DNA from: Pontibacter korlensis | GTDB taxonomy: Bacteria > Bacteroidota > Bacteroidia > Cytophagales > Hymenobacteraceae | DNA length: 64,000 nucleotides | NCBI RefSeq assembly: GCF_000973725.1 | Contig: NZ_CP009621.1 | Location: 1,121,501-1,185,500 of the forward strand | Reading direction: 5' to 3' | In this document: positions 1-7,906 of the stretch, piece after piece | Layout of the letters: each line of letters begins with the position of its first letter | How positions within the stretch are numbered: position 1 is the first letter of the stretch | Translations under genes and position numbers: made by a program | The notes under the pieces: model-generated | What the model was told of the DNA's origin: nothing | Databases searched by the model: none | The model's input: the letters and a program-made list of their open reading frames with translations, nothing else

Positions 1-1331
1 ATTAGACGCTTTGGAATGGTTAACTGAGCCGCTCCCTCTATTGCTGGAGGCTGCAAGTCAGGAGCATCCAACCTGCGCCATTCCAGCCAGGCATCAAAGC
101 CACGGTTATACAACGCAATCCATTTCTGTGTACCTATTTTTTGTCGCCAGTCGCCTGGAGCTGTGTTATAGTTTACATCGGGTTGTGCCAAATAAGCAGC
201 AGCCTCCTCCTCTGATCTACCCCAATACGTGATAGACGCAGTAACAGCATTATTGTAATGCTCTTCTGCAGTTCCTTCTACATTGAAGCCCCTTTCAACA
301 GCCTCTGCCAACAAAAACTCTACTTCCGAATAGTCCAGCAGCAGTGCCTCAAAAGTAGGGTCGGCTATTTTAGCACTCACAGTTGAAAAGTTCGAGTAGT
401 TATTTTCAAAGCCATAAATACCCCCTCTAAACTCCCCGTCAACATCAGTAAAATATTCTGGCCTTCTTGGGTCATCCAGTGCATTCATGATGTCAACTAG
501 GGTATTGGCGGCAACATAGTCCTCTCTGGAGGTGAACGGCCCCTTCACGTTATCCGAAATGGGGTTGTTGTTTGGCGGCGCACTCAGGTAAGGGAAAACA
601 GCATTATCTGCATTACTTGTGAACACGTTAGGAGCAGCCTCCTCTACAGCCGTTCTAGCACGATCTGGGTCAACATCCGCCAACACCATACCCATTTTTA
701 ACTTTAGCGAGTTACCAAACTTAAGCCATTGACTCATGTCTCCGTTGTAAAACACATCTCCTTCCTCAAAACCAGAGGCAGCAGGGTCCACAAGTCCGAT
801 AGCAGTATCCAGACGCGAAAGAAGATCATTGTATATCGTCCGCGCATCATCGTAGGCTGGTAGAGAGTTGTTTGGATCAAGTGCTTCGGTATAGGGTACA
901 TCTCCCCAAGTGGTCACAATCACAAACCAGGTGTACACCTCCATCATCTCTATCTGCGCCAACTGATTATTCTTCACCTCAGCATCAAGAAATTCATCTT
1001 CTGTTACCAGCCGCTTGGCTTCCTTCAGGTCTGCCAGCACATCCCGGTATAGCTCCTGCCACATATTTTGCGGAATCAGGCGGGATGTCATGTTATACCT
1101 TGGCTCATCCAGGTATTGAGTGGAGGTCCAGTGCTGCACGTAGAACCTATAATTATTAAAGTTCACGCTGGGTGTAGTTAACGCATCCGATAAACTCAAG
1201 ACCGCAGTTGTAAACAGGGTAACAGGCGGTGCCTCTGACGTTCGCTTCGGATCAACGTTGTAATCATCCAAATCATCTACGCATGATGCCACCAGCACCA
1301 TGGAGAGCAAGCATATAAGAATCCTTTTCAT
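1..1331 (-). CDS. SusD/RagB family nutrient-binding outer membrane lipoprotein (partial, C-terminus outside window)
   Basis: Open from an ATG at 1331 through the window edge with no stop, so about 443 residues of the N-terminal part are present. It opens with a short hydrophobic signal ending in the lipobox LVASC (Cys17), followed by an acidic stretch (DDLDDYNVDP), as expected for surface-exposed lipoproteins of Bacteroidota. Sequence such as the NxDP motif, the W-G-D-VPY segment (TTWGDVPYTEA) and the PNNNPIS segment fit the SusD-like (SusD_2/RagB) helical TPR fold. The family sits on top of a SusC transporter and captures oligosaccharides or peptides. The ATG lies 10 bases after the susC stop, so the two are co-transcribed. 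The substrate cannot be told: no glycoside hydrolase or peptidase is visible upstream of susC, and the downstream side is outside the window. Confidence 0.93.
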   Translation of the reverse strand, partial: MKRILICLLSMVLVASCVDDLDDYNVDPKRTSEAPPVTLFTTAVLSLSDALTTPSVNFNNYRFYVQHWTSTQYLDEPRYNMTSRLIPQNMWQELYRDVLADLKEAKRLVTEDEFLDAEVKNNQLAQIEMMEVYTWFVIVTTWGDVPYTEALDPNNSLPAYDDARTIYNDLLSRLDTAIGLVDPAASGFEEGDVFYNGDMSQWLKFGNSLKLKMGMVLADVDPDRARTAVEEAAPNVFTSNADNAVFPYLSAPPNNNPISDNVKGPFTSREDYVAANTLVDIMNALDDPRRPEYFTDVDGEFRGGIYGFENNYSNFSTVSAKIADPTFEALLLDYSEVEFLLAEAVERGFNVEGTAEEHYNNAVTASITYWGRSEEEAAAYLAQPDVNYNTAPGDWRQKIGTQKWIALYNRGFDAWLEWRRLDAPDLQPPAIEGAAQLTIPKRL

Positions 1332-1341
1332 CTTCTAGTTC

Positions 1342-4300
1342 TTAAAAATTTAATCTAACATTAAAGCCGTAGGTCTTGACGGCAGGGTATGCACCACTCT
1401 GGTAGCCTCTGCCTGCGTTTCCGGAGCTAATGCCCTCTTCCGGATCAGAGTACTCCATGTTTTTATGAATGATCCACAGGTTACGGCCGATCAGCTGCAG
1501 GTCTATACCTTTTATAAAGCCAATGTTCTCTATAAGGGTTTGTGGCAATGCATAGGTTAAGGCAAGCTCTCTTAGCTTCACAAAGCTACCGTCGTATACA
1601 TACCAAGCTCTTGGGGCACCAGAGAAGTTGTTGGCCGCGTAGCCAAACGGAGTTAAGCCGTTACCGTTCTGGTTTTCGGCATACACATCGTTCGGACTGC
1701 CATCTTCTTTCACGCCTGGCAAAAGGATACCACCGCCTTCTGCAACAGGAAGTCGCGACGGATTGCCTTTATCATTAAGACCCGCCGTGTGCGGATACAA
1801 GCCGGTGGCCTCACCATACCACTGGTCCAGCGAGAAAATATCGCCACCATGGCGCACATCCACCAGGAAGGCAAGGGTTATACCTCGGTAAGTAAGCGAG
1901 TTATTTACACCTCCCATCCAATCCGGGTTTGGATCTCCAATAATGGCATTAGCCCCTGGGGTAGTAAGATAATATCCATCTGCACTGACGGTTCTCTGTC
2001 CGTTAGTATAGACAAAGTCGTTGCCCCTGATGACACCGTAAGGATGACCTACCGCAGCATTGAGTGAAACACCACCCTGGAAGTTTTGCAGCGGGATATT
2101 CTGCACGTCCTCATACAAACTCAACACCTCGTTTCTGTTGCGCGAGAAGTTGAGATTCATGGTCCAGGTAAAGTCGGAAGACCTGATAGGTGTAACAAAC
2201 GCTGCCACCTCAATTCCTTTATTTTGCACCTCACCCGCGTTCACAAAACGTTGGGTATAGCCAGATGCCGCTGTGGTGCTTACAGGTATAATCTGGTCTA
2301 CAGTTTTAGATGTATACCAGGTAAAGTCAAATCCAAACAAGCCGTTGAAGAACTCTGCTTCCAAGCCTGTTTCAAAGCTTTTTGACCTTTCAGGCTGCAG
2401 GTTTTCATTATTCTTTATGTCCGGAAGTGAGAAGAGCGGAATGTTGCCATAGCTGGTAGGCTTGTCATACACATCAAGCAAACTCAGCGCCGGTGCATCG
2501 TTACCTACTTCGGCATAATTTACCCGAACCTTACCGTGGGACAGCCAACCTAACTCCAGCAAGTTTGAGAAAACCACGTTTGCAGCCACTGCCGGATAAA
2601 AGAATGAGTTATCTCCTTCAGGTAAGGTAGTGGACTTATCCCGACGTGCTGAAAGCTCAATAAACGCCGTTTCTTTGAAGCCAAAGTTTGCGTTGGCAAA
2701 AATACCATCAACACCGATACGCTCACCTTCCTCAAACGGAGGAGTTGGAGGGTTTGCAGAGTTTGACAATGCGTACAAACGAGGTACAACAAGTCCACCG
2801 TTAGTAGTCGCTCTAATAGAATTCATGCGGCTCCTGCGCAAGTTAGAACCCAATAAGCCCGTAAAGCTGATGTCTTCGGTGATATCTCCATTGAAGTTGG
2901 CGATGAGGTCAAAGTTGGCTTCGTTAAAGTCCCGGTTAAATCGTGCATATTGACTTACGTCTGCACTTCCCACAGCTACACGCTCTTCCTGCATATCGGT
3001 TGTGGTGTTAAAGGCTGCCCTACCCATTAGATTGAACCAGTCTGTAAACTTATAGGTGGCAGTGGCATAGCCGTAGAAGTTATCCCTGCTATCGTTTGAG
3101 AAGTTCTCATACCGTGACCAGTATGGGTTATCAGAGTAGATAGGACCTGTGTTGGAGCTGTTCCAGTTCCAGGTAATGTTCTGGCGGTTTCTAAAATAGG
3201 CCTCCCTCTGTTCTTCTATGTCTACGTTAGTTTGCCACCACTGCCTGAATGCCTGGTTAGGGTTACGGCCGTTGTAGCCGGTGCCGTACCTACCCACAGC
3301 TACAGTACGGGCATAGTTGGCAGAGGCAGCCACTGTTAATTTATCAGTTGCATCATAAGATCCATTAAAGTTAATCAGATCCTTGTCAATGGTGCTGTTT
3401 GGCAGGTTACCTTTTATGTCGTTGCGGGTATAGCCCAGGTTAAAGGTTGTTCTGTCACCACCACCGTTAACCACTATACTTTGGTTGGAGTTAACGCCTG
3501 TTTCATAAAAAGTGCTTGGGTCATTGTCAGCTGCAACCCACGGCCTTGTCTGGCCAAAGTTCGGATGGAACGGATCAATGGCATCCCACTGGTAAACCTG
3601 CAGGTTCGGGTCAAATCTCGGGCCGTAGGAGGCGTCATCCTGAAACCTCACCACAGGTGCTTCTCCGCTACCTAAGTCCTGAGGTGTGCGAAAACTCTGG
3701 AGGTAACCGGCACCATACTCCTTCTGGTATCTGATGAATGTACTTTCGTCAATCTGGCTCCAGGTAACACCGCTGTTGATAGTAACATTCAGGCTGTTCT
3801 TTCTGCCTTTTTTAGTAGTGATCATGATCACACCGTTGGCAGCGCGGGAGCCATACAAAGCTGTTGCCGCCGCACCTTTCAGCACGTTCACCGACTCAAT
3901 GTTATCAGGGTTAAGGTCTGCGGCGGCGTTACCCCAGTCTGTGCCAACACCACCTCCCTGCTGGTTGCCAAAGTCTGGGTTTTGCTGCGCAACCCTTGAG
4001 CTAGTGTTGTTGTTGGCGTTACTCACTGGTACGCCATCAATTACAAACAGCGCCTGGTTATTACCTGTAATAGAGGAGTAACCACGGATTACCACGTTGG
4101 TAGATCCGCCCATGGTGTTGTTCGTTCTGATATCAAGACCGGCGACCTTACCAGAAAGTGTATTCACAAAATCTGCTGACCTTGTTCGGGTAATCTGCTC
4201 ACCGCTTACTTGCTGGGCCGAATAAGCCAGCTCGTTTCGATTTCGCTCTATACCCAAAGCGGTTACCACTACCTCCTGTAGCTGTTCGGCATCCGTGGGC

Positions 4301-4587
4301 AGTGCCACATCAATAGTACCAGCATTACCAATGGTACGCTCTGTAGTTTGGTAGCCAATAAATCGGAACACCAGCGTATTGCTGCCTTCCGGCACATTTA
4401 CTGTATAGGCACCGTCACCACCGGTAGTAGTACCTACAGTGGTACCTTTAACAATTACAGCAACACCCGGCAATGGTTGATTGGTAGTGGCGTCTGTTAC
4501 CCTACCAGATACAGCCCTTACCTGTGCCGATGCCTGATATACCAGGAGTGTCACAAGCAGAAGGCTTATAGATAGCATTCTCTTCAT
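1342..4587 (-). CDS. SusC/RagA family TonB-linked outer membrane protein
   Basis: 1081 residues, the usual length of a SusC protein. A signal peptide (about residues 1-21, ending ASA) is followed by a carboxypeptidase-D regulatory-like beta-sandwich (about 25-110), the SusC signature LQEVVVTALGI (about 103-113), a plug domain (about 118-235, with GYSSITGNNQALFVIDGVP-type signature and the LKGAAATALYGSRAANGVI segment), then a 22-strand type barrel ending in the aromatic C-terminus FNVRLNF needed for BAM assembly. It imports nutrients across the outer membrane using TonB energy, with the adjacent SusD as lid. It is the first gene of the pair; no anti-sigma/ECF sigma pair or hybrid two-component regulator is visible beside it, so its control is unknown. 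The gene has few copies of the AAGTATA motif that is common elsewhere in the window. Confidence 0.97.
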   Translation of the reverse strand: MKRMLSISLLLVTLLVYQASAQVRAVSGRVTDATTNQPLPGVAVIVKGTTVGTTTGGDGAYTVNVPEGSNTLVFRFIGYQTTERTIGNAGTIDVALPTDAEQLQEVVVTALGIERNRNELAYSAQQVSGEQITRTRSADFVNTLSGKVAGLDIRTNNTMGGSTNVVIRGYSSITGNNQALFVIDGVPVSNANNNTSSRVAQQNPDFGNQQGGGVGTDWGNAAADLNPDNIESVNVLKGAAATALYGSRAANGVIMITTKKGRKNSLNVTINSGVTWSQIDESTFIRYQKEYGAGYLQSFRTPQDLGSGEAPVVRFQDDASYGPRFDPNLQVYQWDAIDPFHPNFGQTRPWVAADNDPSTFYETGVNSNQSIVVNGGGDRTTFNLGYTRNDIKGNLPNSTIDKDLINFNGSYDATDKLTVAASANYARTVAVGRYGTGYNGRNPNQAFRQWWQTNVDIEEQREAYFRNRQNITWNWNSSNTGPIYSDNPYWSRYENFSNDSRDNFYGYATATYKFTDWFNLMGRAAFNTTTDMQEERVAVGSADVSQYARFNRDFNEANFDLIANFNGDITEDISFTGLLGSNLRRSRMNSIRATTNGGLVVPRLYALSNSANPPTPPFEEGERIGVDGIFANANFGFKETAFIELSARRDKSTTLPEGDNSFFYPAVAANVVFSNLLELGWLSHGKVRVNYAEVGNDAPALSLLDVYDKPTSYGNIPLFSLPDIKNNENLQPERSKSFETGLEAEFFNGLFGFDFTWYTSKTVDQIIPVSTTAASGYTQRFVNAGEVQNKGIEVAAFVTPIRSSDFTWTMNLNFSRNRNEVLSLYEDVQNIPLQNFQGGVSLNAAVGHPYGVIRGNDFVYTNGQRTVSADGYYLTTPGANAIIGDPNPDWMGGVNNSLTYRGITLAFLVDVRHGGDIFSLDQWYGEATGLYPHTAGLNDKGNPSRLPVAEGGGILLPGVKEDGSPNDVYAENQNGNGLTPFGYAANNFSGAPRAWYVYDGSFVKLRELALTYALPQTLIENIGFIKGIDLQLIGRNLWIIHKNMEYSDPEEGISSGNAGRGYQSGAYPAVKTYGFNVRLNF

Positions 4588-5274
4588 TGTGTGATAGGTT
4601 AAAGTGAGAGATTAGGCAATTAGATTTGTAGCATCAGAAGCACAAGGCACAGGAGTAGCACAAGGCATTGGAGGGGTAAAAGACGAGGGGCTTGAAATAC
4701 CCTCTAGAACAGGGGAAGCAGAAAAGCTGTACCTACTTTAGGGTACGCCGCGCCATATACAGCCAAACAGTAATTGTCCAAAGTTGATAGCTTTTGTATG
4801 GCTATACTTTAGTGCACCTAATGTTTACCAAATAAGAGTTTACAATGAGGATTCTGGCCGGGCAGAGGGATGTGCTTGGCGCTCAAAAGGCACCACACTA
4901 TGTAGTAAAGCTTCTTTCATATATAAACAAACTAGGTTAGCGCGAATATCAAGGTTATCCAAAATGTACTATTCTCGCATTTGCTTGGCAGATCGTATCT
5001 CAAAAAGTCTATACAAATGCGCTCAGGCACCTCCTTTTTAATTTTTCAAACTTCTAACAGCCAGCATATTATCTATTAAGAATATACAATATTAAGAATG
5101 GAGGCCTTTAGAAGCATTTTACAAAAGCACAATTACGAATAATAATAATTATATAATTCTTATACGCAATAAAATCAAAGCATGGTTAAAGTGCATACCA
5201 AAAACTACGACCACAAATAGTTGCCTGTTAATGGGTTACAATTAATCTACTTCTACAACATAGGTATTATGCAA
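4588..5274. other. Intergenic region upstream of susC, no gene seen
   Basis: About 690 bases between susC and the feoB terminator. It must hold the susC promoter, but I see no clean TTTG/TAnnTTTG pair. The last half is AT-rich. An 85-codon open frame at 4784-5041 on the plus strand has no recognisable protein character or start context and I do not call it. One AAGTATA-type motif lies at 4803-4809. Confidence 0.5.
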
Positions 5275-5311
5275 AAGCGCCGCCTAAGGACTTTATCCCT
5301 GGGCGGCGCTT
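5275..5311 (-). terminator. Hairpin terminator after feoB
   Basis: Perfect 10-bp stem AAGCGCCGCC (5275-5284) with GGCGGCGCTT (5302-5311), 17-base loop, 30 bases past the feoB stop. Read on the minus strand it ends in a short TTTT run. Confidence 0.75.
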
Positions 5312-5340
5312 CCGATAATGTATGCCTGGAGGTAAAATCT

Positions 5341-7494
5341 CTAACTGAACAAATGGAAGGTGATGAATGCCATTACGTAAGCCAAGCCACTCATATAAAC
5401 TAATTGAGCTGCAGGCCAGGTCCAGCTCTTTGTCTCACGGCGCACGATAGCAAGAGTACTAACACACTGCATCGCAAAGAGGTAGAAGATCATAAGAGAG
5501 AAGCTTCGTGCAGGTGTAAAGAAAGGATCGCCGTTGGCATCTTTCTCTGTCATCAGCTTTTCTTTGATGGTTGTTACGTTCTCCTCTTCCCCTATACTAT
5601 AAATGGTAGACATAGTACCAACAAATACCTCACGGGCAGCAAAAGAAGTTAGCAAGGCTATACCTATCTTCCAGTCATACCCTAATGGTCTGATTACTGG
5701 TTCTATAGTGCGTCCTACTATGCCCGCGTAAGAGGATTCCAGCTGGTGCGAAGCTATTCTATTTTCTGTCTGCTCCTCGTTTAGTCCTTCAGCCTGAGCT
5801 TCCTTTAGCGCCTGTTGTTCTGCTCTTTCAAAGCTCTCTCCAGGACCATAAGAAGCCAGCACCCAAAGTATGATAGAGATAGCCACAATTACTTTACCTG
5901 CTTCGAAAACAAAGGCTTTTACCTTTTCTACGATAGTTATACCCACGTTTTTCCAGCGTGGCATCTTGTAGGTAGGGAACTCCATGATAAAGTAACTGCG
6001 CTCTCTGGCCTTAAGTATGATCTTAAGCAACAGCGCTGAAAATATAGCCGCTAGAAAACCGATTAAGTACAGCCCCATTAGCACCAGGCCCTGCAGGTTT
6101 AGGAAGCCAAGATAGTATGTCTCTGGAACTACCAATGCAATCAGCACGGTGTATACCGGGATACGGGCCGAGCAGCTCATAAGCGGTGTCACGAAGATGG
6201 TGATCATCCGGTCTTTCCAGTTCTCAATGGTACGGGCCGACATAACCGCAGGCACGGCGCAAGCCACACCAGAGATAAGCGGCACCACGCTCTTACCGTT
6301 CAGGCCAAACTTCCGCATGATCTTGTCCATCATGAACGTAACACGGGCCATATAGCCAGTCTCCTCTAGTATGGCAATGAACGCGAAAAGTATAGCAATC
6401 TGCGGCACAAACACCAGCACACCACCTAAACCGGCAATTACGCCTTCTGTGAGCAGGTTCACCAGCGGTCCGCTGAAATTTTCCTGTATCAGCGTGTTCA
6501 GTGCTGCAATGCCGCCATCAATCAGGTCCATCGGGTAACTCGCCCAGGCAAAAACGGCCTGAAACACCAGGAAGAGTACACCAAAGAAGATAAGGTATCC
6601 AAACACCTTGTGCGTCAGGATTTGGTCCAGACGGTTGCTGAACTTTTCATCTTTATCAGCCTTCTCTACGCGTACAGCATCCAGCAGAAGCTCGTTGATG
6701 CGGGTGTAGCGGGCAATTGTTTCGTCAGCCTGTTGCGCGTTAGACTTAAAACCGGCCTTCTCCAGCTGATTGCTGAACCAAGCCAGGTCGTCCTCCGTCA
6801 GGAACTTCAGGCTTTTATACTGGTGAGCAAGCTGTAGCGCCAGGTAATCGTTGCTGAGGTTAAAGCGACTCTTGATGCTTTCCAGCAGAGGCTTTATATC
6901 CTGAGGTATAGTATAAAACGGCTTCTCTGGTGCGCTCAACTGCTGCGTCATCACGATCTTAAGAGCGGCCACACCAATGCCTTTACGGGCATTCATAGGT
7001 ATAACCGGCACGCCTAATTCACGCTGCAGCGCCTCTACATCTATTTTCACACCTTCCTGCTCTGCCACGTCTACCATGTTCAGTGCCAACACTGCAGGTA
7101 ATTGCAGATCAGCCAGCTGAGTAAACAGCAGCAAATTACGCTTCAGGTTAGAAGCGTCGGCGGTAACAATAACCAGGTCGGGGAAGTGCTTGGAAGTCGG
7201 GTCGTAGAGCAGGTCTGTTATTACACGCTCATCCAACGATTTTGGGTAAAGGCTATAGGTACCGGGTAAGTCAATAATCTCGGCCCTGATAGAGGGCGTT
7301 AGCTGACTATAGCCGGTCTTTTTGTCTACTGTAACCCCCGGAAAATTACCAACCTTTTGATTAAGACCAGTAAGTTGGTTGAAAAGTGATGTTTTGCCAG
7401 AGTTTGGATTACCGATCAGGGCAATCTTAACTTCTTCCGGCTTGGTAGAAATCTTCTCTACCAGTTTTATCTCTGGTTGGGTAGCTACAGTCAT
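5341..7494 (-). CDS. feoB: Ferrous iron transporter FeoB
   Basis: 717 residues, the normal FeoB size. The N-terminal G domain shows G1 GNPNSGKT (28-35), G3 DLPG (75-78) and G4 NMVD (139-142), followed by the helical GDI-like region and a membrane part with two Gate domains (for example GVLVFVPQIAILFAFIAILEETGYMARVTF and the SCSARIPVY segment with its conserved Cys) typical of Fe2+ transport. It moves Fe2+ across the inner membrane in a GTP-dependent way. It follows feoA by 9 bases and is followed by a hairpin terminator, making a two-gene feoAB operon without feoC, as usual in Bacteroidota. Start ATG at 7494 is chosen because it places the G domain at the standard distance. Confidence 0.97.
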   Translation of the reverse strand: MTVATQPEIKLVEKISTKPEEVKIALIGNPNSGKTSLFNQLTGLNQKVGNFPGVTVDKKTGYSQLTPSIRAEIIDLPGTYSLYPKSLDERVITDLLYDPTSKHFPDLVIVTADASNLKRNLLLFTQLADLQLPAVLALNMVDVAEQEGVKIDVEALQRELGVPVIPMNARKGIGVAALKIVMTQQLSAPEKPFYTIPQDIKPLLESIKSRFNLSNDYLALQLAHQYKSLKFLTEDDLAWFSNQLEKAGFKSNAQQADETIARYTRINELLLDAVRVEKADKDEKFSNRLDQILTHKVFGYLIFFGVLFLVFQAVFAWASYPMDLIDGGIAALNTLIQENFSGPLVNLLTEGVIAGLGGVLVFVPQIAILFAFIAILEETGYMARVTFMMDKIMRKFGLNGKSVVPLISGVACAVPAVMSARTIENWKDRMITIFVTPLMSCSARIPVYTVLIALVVPETYYLGFLNLQGLVLMGLYLIGFLAAIFSALLLKIILKARERSYFIMEFPTYKMPRWKNVGITIVEKVKAFVFEAGKVIVAISIILWVLASYGPGESFERAEQQALKEAQAEGLNEEQTENRIASHQLESSYAGIVGRTIEPVIRPLGYDWKIGIALLTSFAAREVFVGTMSTIYSIGEEENVTTIKEKLMTEKDANGDPFFTPARSFSLMIFYLFAMQCVSTLAIVRRETKSWTWPAAQLVYMSGLAYVMAFITFHLFS

Positions 7495-7503
7495 GAATAG
7501 AAT

Positions 7504-7755
7504 CTACTGCTTGAGTAATATCGTCTCGGCTTCGTCTAGGCGCAGGGAGAGAGTGTAGTTGTTAACAATGATGGTGATCGGATCGCCTAGCGGAGCTCGG
7601 CTATTCATTTTCACCTCCGTGCCGGGAATACACCCCATCTCGAGCAGTTTTAAGCCCATTTCAGGGTCTTGCAGGCAGCAGATTACGCCACGCTCCCCTA
7701 TTTTCATGTCGCGTACCGATCTGCGCTCTTTATGCTCTTCTGCCTTATGTTGCAC
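7504..7755 (-). CDS. feoA: FeoA, SH3-like ferrous iron transport accessory protein
   Basis: 83 residues with the FeoA pattern: M-K-I-G-E-R-G near residue 17-23, LLEMGCIPGTEV (about 38-49), APLGDPITIIV and the C-terminal LSLRLDEAETILL. FeoA binds FeoB and supports Fe2+ uptake. The longest frame begins with GTG at 7755 preceded by a purine-rich GAGAGGTAAGAG, a better initiation site than the internal ATG at 7707, although the internal start would also leave a whole FeoA domain. First gene of feoAB. A promoter-like pair and a palindrome overlapping the likely start of transcription lie just upstream. Confidence 0.92.
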   Translation of the reverse strand: MQHKAEEHKERRSVRDMKIGERGVICCLQDPEMGLKLLEMGCIPGTEVKMNSRAPLGDPITIIVNNYTLSLRLDEAETILLKQ

Positions 7756-7779
7756 CTCTTACCTCTCTTTATTTAGACT

Positions 7780-7826
7780 GTTTATAAACAACTGCAAGTT
7801 ACAAGGTGTTCAACTTTAAAGCAAAA
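7780..7826 (-). promoter_or_regulatory. Putative feoAB promoter with palindromic operator candidate
   Basis: On the minus strand TTTTG (7822-7826) is followed after 20 bases by TAACTTGC (7794-7801), one mismatch from the Bacteroidota -7 box TAnnTTTG. The 10-base perfect palindrome GTTTATAAAC (7780-7789) covers the expected transcription start, where a metal-responsive repressor could bind. Spacing to the GTG is about 30 bases. The operator role is an inference; it does not look like a canonical Fur box. Confidence 0.45.
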
Positions 7827-7860
7827 GAATTGACAATTAGAAGATCTTAGGCTGTAGACT

Positions 7861-7898
7861 CCTGTACTTGAGCGACTTCTAAATCGCCCAACTACAGG
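7861..7898 (-). terminator. Imperfect hairpin after murF-alr
   Basis: Arms 7861-7875 and 7884-7898 pair at 13 of 15 positions around an 8-base loop, starting 9 bases past the stop at 7907. There is no T run after it on the minus strand, so it is only a possible terminator. Confidence 0.4.
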
Positions 7899-7906
7899 CT
7901 TGGATA

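Noticed and set aside
4784..5041. 85-codon frame in the susC upstream region
   Set aside because: No start context, unlike codon usage, and the region is expected to hold a promoter.
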